Shown piece by piece: positions 17,354 to 26,317 of a stretch of 64,000 nt of DNA. Position 1 is the stretch's first letter. Every line of letters begins with the position of its first letter. The position numbers and the translations under genes were made by a program. The stretch spans positions 1 through 64,000 of the forward strand of contig JQIS01000058.1 of assembly GCA_000830175.1 (NCBI GenBank), given 5' to 3'. The stretch is from Sulfurovum sp. FS08-3 (GTDB taxonomy: Bacteria > Campylobacterota > Campylobacteria > Campylobacterales > Sulfurovaceae). The notes under the pieces are model-generated. The model was not told the DNA's origin. It made no database searches and was given only the letters and a program-made list of their open reading frames with translations.

Positions 17354-17551
17354 CTACCACTCATTGCGTAAACCCCTTTGATACTCCATAGGGTCTTTTA
17401 TTCTTCCTTTTAAGATACCTTTAACTTGATTAAGTTTTTGAACATCATCTACTTTTTTGTTTTCTACTATCTCAACATCGGATAGGTTTCTCAATAGATA
17501 GAGAATATTATCAATCACGCTATCTTTTATATTGATGGTCACTGTATGCAC
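17354..17551 (-). CDS. Small antitoxin-like protein (VapB-type)
   Basis: This 65-residue protein starts at a GTG preceded by GGGGGA. The N-terminal stretch VTINIKDSVIDNILYLLRNL and the C-terminal GRIKDPMEYQRGLRNEW resemble small antitoxins that accompany PIN or RelE toxins in Campylobacterota. The tail would be the toxin-binding segment. It sits 14 bases after the Uma2 gene and 45 bases before the AAA-ATPase gene, so the antitoxin and PIN genes are separated by the ATPase. The role is inferred. Confidence 0.65.
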   Translation of the reverse strand: MHTVTINIKDSVIDNILYLLRNLSDVEIVENKKVDDVQKLNQVKGILKGRIKDPMEYQRGLRNEW

Positions 17552-17564
17552 AAAATCCCCCTTT

Positions 17565-18128
17565 TTAATCGTTTGACTCTACCAATTCTACCTCAAAGAC
17601 TTCACTCAAATCTATCTCACTCTCCATGCAAAGAATGGGGAGTTTGTCTTCTATGCCATAAGCTTTATCGTAGAGGTATTTTCCCTCTTGGAGTATAAAC
17701 TTATCGATGGTTGCGTATTCACAATTGACCAAAAAATACTCGCTTACGCCACTGGCTTCGTAGAGTTCTTTTTTGATGGTTTTGTCTTTGTAGGCAGTCG
17801 AGGGGGAGAGTACTTCAAAAATGGCACAAGGCAAAGAGTGATTGTTGCAAAAAATCATAATATCGGGTTGTACGACATTGATTTGACGATTGAGGCTTAA
17901 TTTCACATCAAAAGGGGCGATGCGTGGGGTACATTTGGGATACTCTTTGGCAATCTTTTTGAGAAGCGATGCTGTATTCAAAACAGTATCTTGATGCAAG
18001 GCACTCGCTCCCGCCATCATGTAAATCTCCCCAAAGATAAGCTCTAATCGCTCCTTTGTGTTGGCATCAATCTCTAAATAGTCATCATAGGTGTAGTTGT
18101 CCAATCGTAATGCCTCATGCATGCTCAA
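17565..18128 (-). CDS. Uma2-family (DUF820) putative endonuclease
   Basis: This 187-residue protein shows the Uma2 pattern: an N-terminal YTYDDYLEID motif, ERLELIFGEIYMMAGAS, PDIMIFCN (nuclease Asp), and AIFEVLSPST (Glu) with a KxxLYEASGVSEYFLV helix. The fold is PD-(D/E)xK-like and the cellular role is unsettled. A paralogue is encoded at 40813-41367. It is first in a minus-strand run followed by the antitoxin-like gene. Confidence 0.8.
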   Translation of the reverse strand: MSMHEALRLDNYTYDDYLEIDANTKERLELIFGEIYMMAGASALHQDTVLNTASLLKKIAKEYPKCTPRIAPFDVKLSLNRQINVVQPDIMIFCNNHSLPCAIFEVLSPSTAYKDKTIKKELYEASGVSEYFLVNCEYATIDKFILQEGKYLYDKAYGIEDKLPILCMESEIDLSEVFEVELVESND

Positions 18129-18227
18129 TCCCCTTTTTTACTACTATTATATCAATTTAAGTTAAATTTTCTCTAGTTTTTAATTTTGGAGTGCTACAAT
18201 AATAAAAATACTATTCAGGAGTCAAAA

Positions 18228-18659
18228 ATGGAATGCGAAATGCCACGAGTCAATAGTAATAGCAATGAGATGATTGAGTACTTCAAAATGGTTAAAACAA
18301 TAGCCGTTATAGGTGCTTCGCCAGAACCCCAAAAGGATAGTCATAAGGTAGCCAAATATTTATTGGAAGTTGGCTATAATATGATACCCGTTTACCCAAA
18401 AGAGAGTGAAATATTGGGTCAAAAAGTCTTCCGTTCCCTCAAAGAGATTGATGAACCTGTCGATATGGTCGTTGTATTTAGAAAACCCGAAGTTGTAGAT
18501 GCTATTGTCGAGGCGTGTATTGAGCGTGGTGATATCAAAGTGCTTTGGACACAAATAGGCATTATCAATAACAACGCAGCCCAAAAAGCCAAAGAGGCAG
18601 GAATGCGTGTCGTCCAAAACTACTGTGCCATGGTAGAGCATCGAGCATTGATGGCGTAA
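18228..18659 (+). CDS. CoA-binding domain protein (YccU-like)
   Basis: This 143-residue protein has a Rossmann-type CoA-binding fold (KTIAVIGASPEPQKDSHKVA, then MIPVYPKESEILG and MVVVFRKPE). The start at 18228 follows an AGGAG ribosome binding site seven bases upstream; an upstream in-frame start lacks one. Related proteins resemble the CoA-binding part of succinyl-CoA synthetase, but stand-alone forms have no firmly assigned function. It runs divergently from the Uma2/AAA-PIN block. Confidence 0.85.
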   Translation: MECEMPRVNSNSNEMIEYFKMVKTIAVIGASPEPQKDSHKVAKYLLEVGYNMIPVYPKESEILGQKVFRSLKEIDEPVDMVVVFRKPEVVDAIVEACIERGDIKVLWTQIGIINNNAAQKAKEAGMRVVQNYCAMVEHRALMA

Positions 18660-18717
18660 TCAACATTTAAGGGGTTATAGGCTATTTTTACTCTCGACAA
18701 AACTCAAGGAAATCCTT

Positions 18718-20334
18718 ATGCATAATGTAATGATAGTCATAATTTCAACTTTTACAATAGCTATAACCCTCAATCTATTGCTCAAACGCTACGGTATCCC
18801 TACTATCATTGGGTATATCTTCACAGGTCTTATTGTGAGCAAAGTTTTTGGGCTTCATAGCGGAAGCAATGATACACTCACGCATATTGCGGAGTTTGGG
18901 ATTGTCTTTTTGATGTTTACCATTGGTTTAGAGTTCTCCATAGCACACCTCAAAAGTATGAAAGAGGAGGTTTTTGTCAATGGGGCTTTGCAAGTAAGCT
19001 TATCGGCTTTACTCTTTTTTGTACTTATCGTGATACTTTTGGGCATAGACCTCAAGAGTGCTATTATTATCGCAGCGGCTATTTCCCTCTCCTCTACAGC
19101 AATTGTGCTAAAAGTACTCAACGAGAGCGGTCAAATCAACAGTGAGTTTGGCAAAAAAGCTTTGGGTATGCTACTTTTTCAAGATATTGCTGTGATTCCT
19201 ATTTTGCTTATGGTTGATATCTTTGCCAACACCGAGCAATCTTTGGGGGTGTTGCTTTTTTATACCCTTATTGAGGCCATTGTTGCTCTATCGATTCTTT
19301 TTGTTTTTGGCAAATACATTGTCGAGCGATTTTTGGAGCTCTCCTACACCTCCAATGAGATTTATATTGCATCGATTTTATTGATTGTCATTGGTTCGGC
19401 CTATTTGGCTCACCTTTTTGGATTTTCCTACTCTTTGGGAGCTTTTATAGCGGGTATGACCATTGCTGAAACCAAATACAAACACCAAATTGAAGCCGAT
19501 TTGATTCCCTTTAGGGATTTGTTGCTAGGACTCTTTTTTATCACGATTGGGATGCAAATTGATATTGCTGTTATTGCAAAAAATATTGTCATTATCGTTG
19601 CATTGCTCTTTTTTATTATGCTTATCAAAGCCTCGATGATTTATGCTATCTTGGTACGCAAAACGACCAAACGTACGGCCTTTAAGAGTGCTTTGTCACT
19701 GTGTCAAATCGGTGAATTTTCGCTCGTAGTTTTAGCATTGGCCAATACCACGTCGCTTGTTGATAACCATACCGTACAGATACTTCTAGCTACTGTGGTG
19801 CTTTCGATGATTGCTACTCCTTTTATTCTTAAAAACCTCTCCGTATTTGCCGATAGAATAGTGCCAGAGCCTATTCCTCAAACGCCTATTACGTGTGAGA
19901 GTTTTATCAATCACGTCATCGTATGCGGATACGCCAATGCAGGCAAAAGTGTTGTGAGAAAATTAATCGAAAAAAATATCCCTTATATCATTATCGAACA
20001 CGATTTAAAGCTTGTCGAACAAGCCAAAAGAGCCAAACGAAACATCATTTTGGGCAATGCTACGCAAATATCGTTGCTAGAAAAGCTCAATATCCACAAA
20101 GCTTCAGCGGTCATTGTAGCTATTGACAATTTTCAAAAGCTCCATCTTGTCATCGATACCATCACATCCATTAGCAAAGAGATCGACATCATCGTCAAAG
20201 TCGCCAACAAACAAGAACAAGAGCTTTTGCAAGAGTACAATCTCAAACATGTCCTCGACCGAGCCGACATCATGGCACAAATCATCGTCGATGAGGCGTT
20301 GAGTTGTAAAATAAGTGATAAAAAGGAGAGATAG
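18718..20334 (+). CDS. Kef-type CPA2 cation/proton antiporter with TrkA-N domain
   Basis: This 538-residue protein has a 12-helix Na+/H+ exchanger domain (IVFLMFTIGLEFSIAHLKSM; the SSTAIVLKVL motif). A cytoplasmic Rossmann-type RCK/TrkA-N domain starts near residue 397 (HVIVCGYANAGKSVVRKLIE). The architecture matches KefB/KefC-like K+ or Na+ efflux systems gated by a ligand on the RCK domain. Its stop codon overlaps the pdxJ start (TAGTG), so the two genes are coupled. Confidence 0.88.
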   Translation: MHNVMIVIISTFTIAITLNLLLKRYGIPTIIGYIFTGLIVSKVFGLHSGSNDTLTHIAEFGIVFLMFTIGLEFSIAHLKSMKEEVFVNGALQVSLSALLFFVLIVILLGIDLKSAIIIAAAISLSSTAIVLKVLNESGQINSEFGKKALGMLLFQDIAVIPILLMVDIFANTEQSLGVLLFYTLIEAIVALSILFVFGKYIVERFLELSYTSNEIYIASILLIVIGSAYLAHLFGFSYSLGAFIAGMTIAETKYKHQIEADLIPFRDLLLGLFFITIGMQIDIAVIAKNIVIIVALLFFIMLIKASMIYAILVRKTTKRTAFKSALSLCQIGEFSLVVLALANTTSLVDNHTVQILLATVVLSMIATPFILKNLSVFADRIVPEPIPQTPITCESFINHVIVCGYANAGKSVVRKLIEKNIPYIIIEHDLKLVEQAKRAKRNIILGNATQISLLEKLNIHKASAVIVAIDNFQKLHLVIDTITSISKEIDIIVKVANKQEQELLQEYNLKHVLDRADIMAQIIVDEALSCKISDKKER

Positions 20335-21113
20335 TGCTACTAGGCGTAAACATAGACCACATTGCGGTTTTGAGAGAGGCAAGAAGGGTGAATGACCCCG
20401 ATATTATGGATGCTTTGGGCATTGTCAAAAGAGCAGGTGGAGATCAAATCACGATACATTTGCGTGAAGATAGGCGACATATTCAAGATAGCGACCTCAA
20501 AATGATTGCTCATCTCTCTCCTTTGCCTCTCAATTTGGAGTGTGCAAAATCGCCCTCGATGATTGCTATTGCTTCGCATTATCGACCCCACCGAGTCACG
20601 ATTGTACCCGAAAAGAGAGAAGAGGTGACGACAGAGGGGGGATTGGTAGTCGATTCTAGCGATGAGGTTTTGCAAGATGCCATTGCCAATCTTCAAGAGC
20701 AACAGATAGAAGTTTCACTCTTCATTGACCCTACTGCTGAGGCGGTGAATGCCTCTTTGGCGATGGGGGTAGAGTGGATTGAGTTTCATACGGGCGAATA
20801 CGCCAATCTCCACGCCATGCTTTATGGCAACCTTAGAAACTCACACCACGCCATCAAGGCTCTTGATGTGCCACGCCATGAGCTTAAAAATCGACTTGAA
20901 GCACAGCTAGAGAAGCTCAAAAGCCTCTCGATGTACGCACAAGATTTAGGACTTAGAGTCGCAGCAGGACACGGACTCAACTATCAAAACGTCCAATCCA
21001 TCGCCCAAATCAAAAGCATAGAAGAACTCAATATCGGACAAAGCATCATCGCACGAAGCATTTTTAGCGGATTGCATCAAGCCATACAAGAGATGAAGAG
21101 TTTAATTGCTTAA
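20334..21113 (+). CDS. pdxJ: Pyridoxine 5'-phosphate synthase
   Basis: This 259-residue TIM-barrel enzyme condenses 1-deoxyxylulose 5-phosphate with 3-amino-2-oxopropyl phosphate to give PNP. It shows the N-terminal LGVNIDHIAVLREARRVNDP motif, the catalytic-glutamate region LPLNLECAKS, and the C-terminal AGHGLNYQNV and ELNIGQSIIARSIF segments. GTG is the start. It overlaps the antiporter gene by one base. In Campylobacterota pdxJ is often beside pdxA; no pdxA is seen here. Confidence 0.95.
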   Translation: MLLGVNIDHIAVLREARRVNDPDIMDALGIVKRAGGDQITIHLREDRRHIQDSDLKMIAHLSPLPLNLECAKSPSMIAIASHYRPHRVTIVPEKREEVTTEGGLVVDSSDEVLQDAIANLQEQQIEVSLFIDPTAEAVNASLAMGVEWIEFHTGEYANLHAMLYGNLRNSHHAIKALDVPRHELKNRLEAQLEKLKSLSMYAQDLGLRVAAGHGLNYQNVQSIAQIKSIEELNIGQSIIARSIFSGLHQAIQEMKSLIA

Positions 21114-21913
21114 TACATAAACCCCTCATCGTGTACAAAAGCCTCTTTGGTTTGCAGTGGGGGTAGGGATACTCCTTGAACATTAAGCTCTTGGGCTACA
21201 AAGTAGGCGATAAGGGTGGCTATTTTTTTGAGACGGTAGCGTAGCCAAATCGCTTCCTTTTCGCAGGTGAGTTCACCCAGTTCAAGTACCAAAAAACCTT
21301 TTTGACTAAAGACATACTTGTAGCCGTAGTAGCTTGAGAGATTATCGGTGAAGTTGTCGTTCATCCAATCAAAGGGGTAGTAGGTCGAGTAGAGATTTTT
21401 CCATCGTGTGGCTAATGCTTGATGCTCTAAGTTGCCGTATCCTATCGAAGCACCCGAACTGCAAGGGGCGGTTGAGCCATCAAAGTGGATAGATAGAGCG
21501 AGTTTGACTTTGGCAATAGGCATGGTAGCTCCTATACGAACCACACTCACTCCCGCTTCACGCAAGATTTTGGTCACTTCATCGGCTACGTCTCTATTCC
21601 AATCCATCTCTTTGGCGTAGAGAGATTGAGCACCCGTATAGCCCGTCGTTCGTCCCTCGTGTCCTGCTTGAATCAATACATCAGCACTTTTGTAGCCAAT
21701 AATCTGTTTTTTCATCAATAGATAAACCAAAAATGTGAAAGCAAAAAATAGGATAAAAAGAGATAGGATTTTAAAAAGTTTGATAATAGACTCCTCATTA
21801 ACTAGTTTTACACACTTAAAAAAATCGTCACATTGAAATGTGCCATTGGCTACACATTCAAGGTAGTTCATGGTGACAAGATTTAAAATAAATTGTTTCA
21901 CTAGCGTTCGCAA
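21110..21913 (-). CDS. Membrane-anchored N-acetylmuramoyl-L-alanine amidase-like protein
   Basis: This protein of up to 267 residues has one transmembrane anchor (about residues 48-66, FKILSLFILFFAFTFLVYLL). A periplasmic Amidase_3-type domain follows, with Zn-ligand motifs VLIQAGHEG, ALSIHFDGS and a C-terminal FLVLELGEL glutamate. Such enzymes cut the amide between MurNAc and the stem peptide. A later start at 21871 is possible because no strong ribosome binding site marks either. The gene converges on pdxJ, with a four-base overlap of stop regions. Confidence 0.75.
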   Translation of the reverse strand: MRTLVKQFILNLVTMNYLECVANGTFQCDDFFKCVKLVNEESIIKLFKILSLFILFFAFTFLVYLLMKKQIIGYKSADVLIQAGHEGRTTGYTGAQSLYAKEMDWNRDVADEVTKILREAGVSVVRIGATMPIAKVKLALSIHFDGSTAPCSSGASIGYGNLEHQALATRWKNLYSTYYPFDWMNDNFTDNLSSYYGYKYVFSQKGFLVLELGELTCEKEAIWLRYRLKKIATLIAYFVAQELNVQGVSLPPLQTKEAFVHDEGFMY

Positions 21914-21941
21914 TTATAGCAAACCATAATCTAAATTTGGC

Positions 21942-21947
21942 TATAAT
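21942..21947 (+). promoter_or_regulatory. -10 box upstream of atpE
   Basis: A perfect TATAAT lies about 100 bases before the atpE start in the divergent region. It would give a leader of roughly 95 bases containing short purine-rich stretches. No clear -35 element is visible, which is common in Campylobacterota promoters. Confidence 0.45.
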
Positions 21948-22047
21948 CTCATCGCAACTTTTGATAACGAGTAGGGATACGCAAGCCGAAAGGATTAAAA
22001 GAGGTACTCGAAGAGAGGTTAAATCAAAACTCTATTAAGGATATAAA

Positions 22048-22359
22048 ATGAAAAAGTTTTTCTTACTTTTCTTGGCACTTGGTGCTGTTGCATTTGCTGG
22101 TGAGGCAGATGGTGAATCGATGATCAAAGCCTACTCAGTCGTAGCTGCAGGTGTTGGTTTGGGTCTTGCTGCACTTGGTGGTGCTATCGGTATGGGTCAC
22201 ACAACAGCTGCTACTATTGCTGGAACGGCTCGTAATCCAGGTTTGGGTGCAAAACTTATGACTACAATGTTTATTGCTCTAGCGATGATTGAAGCACAAG
22301 TTATCTATACACTTGTAATTGCTCTTATTGCACTTTACGCTAACCCATTTATCGGTTAA
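22048..22359 (+). CDS. atpE: F0F1 ATP synthase subunit c
   Basis: This 103-residue proteolipid forms the rotor ring of ATP synthase. It has an N-terminal extension resembling a signal sequence (KKFFLLFLALGAVAFAGE), as in other Campylobacterota, then two transmembrane helices joined by the polar ARNPG loop. The proton-binding glutamate lies in AMIEAQVIYTL. AGGATA precedes the ATG, and a strong terminator follows directly. A stand-alone atpE, separate from the other atp genes, is normal in this phylum. Confidence 0.95.
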   Translation: MKKFFLLFLALGAVAFAGEADGESMIKAYSVVAAGVGLGLAALGGAIGMGHTTAATIAGTARNPGLGAKLMTTMFIALAMIEAQVIYTLVIALIALYANPFIG

Positions 22360-22372
22360 TTTTCCACTTCAT

Positions 22373-22394
22373 AAGAGGCGAAAGCCTCTTTTTT
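22373..22394 (+). terminator. Rho-independent terminator of atpE
   Basis: A 7-bp GC-rich stem (aagaggc / gcctctt) with a gaaa tetraloop is followed directly by a T-run. It lies 13 bases after the atpE stop codon. Confidence 0.9.
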
Positions 22395-22418
22395 CAATCC
22401 TCTTTTTTATCCACTAAT

Positions 22419-22638
22419 CTTACGCACTTTACCTATCAAATTATCTTTAAACCAGTCATTGCGAGGCACGAAGCAATCTATTTTACATTGTGCCACAAGC
22501 AACGACTTTGAAAGCGTAGCGATTGGCGAGTGGTGACGCTTTTTGCCTACTTTTTTCTAAAAAAAGTAGGAATAAATCTTAGATTGCTTCACCCAAAGGG
22601 TTCGCAATGACGTAGGGGTAATTTTTTAAGTGCGTAAG
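22419..22638. repeat. 220-bp element with CTTACGCACTT inverted ends
   Basis: The ends cttacgcactt (22419-22429) and aagtgcgtaag (22628-22638) are exact 11-bp inverted repeats. They belong to the same end family as the elements near 5228 and 62331. The interior contains a second hairpin (cctacttttttctaaaaaaagtagg, 22546-22570) and the segment cattgcgaggcacgaagcaatct. No coding sequence is visible. It lies between atpE and the oxidoreductase remnant. Confidence 0.6.
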
Positions 22639-22652
22639 GTGAGTTATCCATC

Positions 22653-24079
22653 CTATTTTGATAATGTTACTTTTACCTCTTGAAAACAAGCACTGTTGCC
22701 TTCGTTGGATACAATAGGAGGTGTTAATTGATTGACACCCGTTACATTGGCTCTTACGACAACGCAATCTTTGCGTACACCATTATTTATTTTTACTATC
22801 CCGTTCAACGTACCATAAAGAGTGGTTAGAGTAATTGTTTCCTCCTCATCAAATCCTAAATCGGAGTGAATTTCAACGCTATTGCACCGTTCAAATTGAG
22901 AGTTGATAGCGTGTTTGGCTTTGGGCGTAAGAAGCCAATAGTCGCTGGTGTTGTGTCTAATTTTGAGATTTTTTATATCGGTAAGATTTTTCATTGCTTC
23001 AAAATCATCATCAATCTCTTCAAGAAACTCAAATGTTTCAAATCTAAGCATATTTTTTGCCTCGGGCGAGACTCCATGGGTAGCTTGTGTAAGCCAACTA
23101 TCAATATAGCTACGCTCATCGTCAATATCCCCCAAACCCAACTTTTGAGTGAGTATGCGGGTAAAGGCGTATTCGCTTATTCCATGGTTTGCTTGAACAA
23201 TAGGGTTCATGGCTTTGATGGAGTAGTCGCTATAACTTAAGCGTACATCGGATTTTTCCAAGAAATTAAGTGCAGGAATGACAATTTTTGCCAATTGAGA
23301 AGTTTCGTTGTGATAGGTTCCAAAATAGATAAGATTTTCTACCTTTTTTAGCTCCTTAATGACTCTGTTTGTATCGGGCATGGAGTGGGCAGGATTGGCA
23401 CCTTGAATGAGTACGCTTTTGAAGCGACCAAAGGGGGTATTGACTTTGGAGATGGTTTGGGTTTGGATAGCAAAAGGGTTGTTGAAGCTCAGTTTGGAGT
23501 TGCCCAAAAAGCTCACGCCGCACCCCTCTTTGCCATAATGTCCCAGTATTACAGCTAGAGCATCAATAGCCCGCAACACCGCATCCCCAATGGAGTACTT
23601 TTGCACCCCAACACCCACCAAATGCACCACTTTTTCATATCCCAAAAGCTCTACAACTTTGGCAATATTATCGGCTTTGAGATCAGTACGTTCAAGCAAA
23701 AGTTTGATACGAAACGTACGTGTGAAATCGTAAAAATCCTCTATACCGTCAAACTCCGATACTTTTTGCATATCTTGCATAATCACAAAACGACAGAGCA
23801 AAAGGGCTAGATAGAGGTCACTTCGTGGAGCAATTTGGAGATGTACATCGGCTTGTTTGGCAATAGCGGTTTGGATAGGGTCAATAACCACGAGTTTTTT
23901 GCCTTTGAGATAGGGCAACAAATGGGTATTGGTAGTATCAATATTGCGTCCCCAAACGACAATAACCTCAGCCTTGCCAATATGTTGGGGCGTAAGGAGT
24001 CGATTGACACCTCTGCCTTGTGCTATCCCCGCTTCTCCCGCACCGTCGGGTTGGGTTAGAATTGCTGATGGATAAGCCC
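22653..24079 (-). pseudogene. 5'-truncated molybdopterin oxidoreductase
   Basis: An open frame runs from an in-frame stop near 24085 to the stop at 22653 and encodes about 470 residues. It begins within the molybdopterin domain (SAILTQPDGAGEAGIAQGRG, VIVVWGRNIDTT) and continues through the C-terminal dinucleotide-binding region (TLYGTLNGIVKINNGVRKDC). The N-terminal 4Fe-4S and first molybdopterin lobes expected in formate-dehydrogenase, Phs or NuoG-like enzymes are absent. No start with a ribosome binding site is evident. The surviving part has no internal stop, so truncation is either recent or at a join. Confidence 0.75.
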
Positions 24080-24132
24080 TATTTTATTCAATTGATATTA
24101 TAATTGTTTAAATCAAAATCAAGGAGTTTGTT

Positions 24133-24477
24133 ATGTTGGTGCGATTGTTTGTGCTTATGATTATGGTAATTGGAGTAGTGGATGCTCGTACGACAGAGGT
24201 GCGTGAGGGTACAGGTGTGCCAACGGTGGATGTTTACGATGTCTATGGAACGTTTAAGAGTCCTTATGAGAGTCGATTTCCCTATGTTTGCTACGATAGA
24301 CGAGTCAAGGTTCAAGATGAAAGATACATTACCTACTTGCGATACGAGGGGTGTAAGCGTACCGATGGACCGTGTCATCAGTTTGGACAAGAGCATTTTG
24401 GCAAATACCCCAATGACTACAAAGCCTATCAAGCTTTTCAACGTTGCGTAAGTGCTAGACCACGGTTTGTTGATTAA
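24133..24477 (+). CDS. Small secreted cysteine-containing protein, stand-alone copy of the caspase C-terminal domain
   Basis: This 114-residue protein has a signal peptide (residues 1-18, VIGVVDA). A 75-residue domain follows with the pattern FPYVCYDRR...ITYLRYEGCKR...PCHQFG.EHFGKYPND...RC...RPRFVD and four cysteines. The same domain forms the C-terminus of the next gene's product (about 60% identical by eye), so the two genes share a duplicated module. The genes are in the same orientation, with only eleven bases between this stop and the next start. I do not recognise the domain. The cysteines could form two disulfides in the periplasm. Confidence 0.75.
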   Translation: MLVRLFVLMIMVIGVVDARTTEVREGTGVPTVDVYDVYGTFKSPYESRFPYVCYDRRVKVQDERYITYLRYEGCKRTDGPCHQFGQEHFGKYPNDYKAYQAFQRCVSARPRFVD

Positions 24478-24488
24478 TTGGAGTTTTG

Positions 24489-26069
24489 ATGGGGTGCTTT
24501 AAACGCATAAGCGTAGTTTTTCTACTCTTTGTTTCCGTGGTAGTTGCCGATATGAGTCGCTCTATCTATCAAGAAAAATACGCTGATGAAAACAGAGTCG
24601 CTTTAGTCATTGGAAACGGGAAATACACCCGTTTTGCTCCGCTTGTCAATACTCTCAACGATGCCCAAGATATTGCCAAGCTCTTAAAAGAGAAAAATTT
24701 TGATGTCATTTATATTGTCGATGGCGACCTTCAAAGCATGGAGAAGGGTGTCAAAGAGTTTGCAACAAAGCTTCAAAAGGGCGGTGTAGGCTTTTTTTAC
24801 TACGCTGGGCATGGTTTGCAAATCAATGACAGCAACTATCTTATCCCTATCAACTCAACCATATCCAACGCTATTGATGTCAAGTACAAATCACTACCCG
24901 TCAATTATGTCATTGATATGATGGAGAGTGCCAAAAATAGACTCAATATCATCGTGCTTGATGCTTGTCGAAACGACCCTTTTAAACGAGGAGGCGGAGG
25001 ATTGGCACAAATCAATAACGCAAGGGGTATGTACATCGCTTTTGCCACGGGGCCGGGTCAAGTAGCCAGTGATGGCGATGAACGAAACGGGCTTTTTACC
25101 AAGCATCTCTTGCGTACTATCAACGAACCCAATATGTCTCTCGATGCGGTATTTAATCAAACACGCCAAGGAGTCTTTGGCGAAAGCAACGGTGAACAGA
25201 CACCGTGGACGACCACTTCGGTCATTGGTGATTTTTATTTCAACCTCGTACAAGAGAACAACACAACCCCTGCCACCGTAGAGACCCCCAAAAATGCACC
25301 ATCCAACAACGACACAGTAGCTAGAGAGATAGAAAAAAGCAAATCGCTTAGTCCGCAAGAACTAGATGCACTCTTTGCCTTGCCCAAGATTCAAGATTTT
25401 CTTCAAAAAAGCTTAAAAGCCCAAGAGGGGCATGACCTCTACGGGGTATTGGAGTATTACGACCGCAAGGTAGAACCCTATTTTGATACTCCTAGTGCCA
25501 CCCACGATACGATTTACAACGACACAAAAGCCTATTTTACCCAGTGGAGCAACCGAGAGTATCAACTTGATTCGGTTGATAGAAAACGCCACTATGAGTA
25601 TCTCGATAACGTTTACGGCGATATTAGCTTCAAATTTGCATGGAGCATTAGCAACAAAGAGCGTCAAAAAAAGGGGACTTCCATCATGAGTGCTACCCTC
25701 AAAAGCACGGGAGAGAGCTTTAAGATTACAGCTATTCAAACGCTTTCGACCACAACCCATTTGGACAAGGCTACCACTACTCCAACCACTCGAACCATTG
25801 CACCCGATGAGCCACCTTTGCCCATTCACGATATTGATAGCACCTACCAAAGCCCCAATGCTGCCAACTACCCCTATGTCTGTTACGATAGACGCATGAA
25901 ACAGCACGATAGAGGATTGATTACCTATCTCAAATACGAGGGGTGTAAACGCTACAAACAGCCTTGTTCGACGCTAGGAAAAGAGCATTTTGGCAAATAC
26001 CCCAACGACCTACTCGCCCACAAAGCACTCAATCGCTGCGAAACTTCTCGTCCACGATTTGTGGATTGA
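24489..26069 (+). CDS. Secreted caspase-family (peptidase C14, metacaspase-like) protein
   Basis: The protein has 526 residues. The start at 24489 is chosen because GGAG lies five bases upstream. A signal sequence is followed by a p20-like caspase domain (about residues 30-250), with RVALVIGNGKYT, the catalytic His in YYAGHGLQI and the catalytic Cys in VLDACRNDPF. A middle region of unknown fold (about 280-440) comes next, and the four-cysteine C-terminal domain shared with the upstream gene ends the protein. Both catalytic residues are present, so protease activity is plausible. Exported caspase homologues are known in bacteria, but their targets are mostly unknown. Confidence 0.85.
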   Translation: MGCFKRISVVFLLFVSVVVADMSRSIYQEKYADENRVALVIGNGKYTRFAPLVNTLNDAQDIAKLLKEKNFDVIYIVDGDLQSMEKGVKEFATKLQKGGVGFFYYAGHGLQINDSNYLIPINSTISNAIDVKYKSLPVNYVIDMMESAKNRLNIIVLDACRNDPFKRGGGGLAQINNARGMYIAFATGPGQVASDGDERNGLFTKHLLRTINEPNMSLDAVFNQTRQGVFGESNGEQTPWTTTSVIGDFYFNLVQENNTTPATVETPKNAPSNNDTVAREIEKSKSLSPQELDALFALPKIQDFLQKSLKAQEGHDLYGVLEYYDRKVEPYFDTPSATHDTIYNDTKAYFTQWSNREYQLDSVDRKRHYEYLDNVYGDISFKFAWSISNKERQKKGTSIMSATLKSTGESFKITAIQTLSTTTHLDKATTTPTTRTIAPDEPPLPIHDIDSTYQSPNAANYPYVCYDRRMKQHDRGLITYLKYEGCKRYKQPCSTLGKEHFGKYPNDLLAHKALNRCETSRPRFVD

Positions 26070-26101
26070 TTCCCATTTTCGATTTTGCAAGAGACCAAAA
26101 A

Positions 26102-26317
26102 ATGTCCAAACCAATCGTAAAATGGGCAGGTGGCAAGAGAGGGTTGCTTAAGCAAATCTTGCCACTATTGCCTCAAGCATTCAACAACTACTTTGAACCC
26201 TTTGTGGGTGGCGGAGCTTTGTTTTTTGAGCTTTTTAATCAAGGGAGACTCAAAGGCAAAGAGGTTTATCTTTTTGATATAAACGCTGAGCTTATCAATG
26301 CCTACGAGGTAGTATAA
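26102..26317 (+). pseudogene. N-terminal fragment of a D12-class (Dam-like) adenine methyltransferase
   Basis: A 71-residue frame starts MSKPIVKWAGGKRGLLKQIL and contains the AdoMet motif FEPFVGGGALFF and FDINAELINAYEVV. It then stops at TAA, which overlaps the start of the DpnI-like gene (TAATG). D12 methylases of this type are about 270 residues and modify GATC or related sites. The catalytic DPPY motif is missing, so the fragment cannot methylate. The cut falls exactly at the junction with the restriction cassette. Confidence 0.85.
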
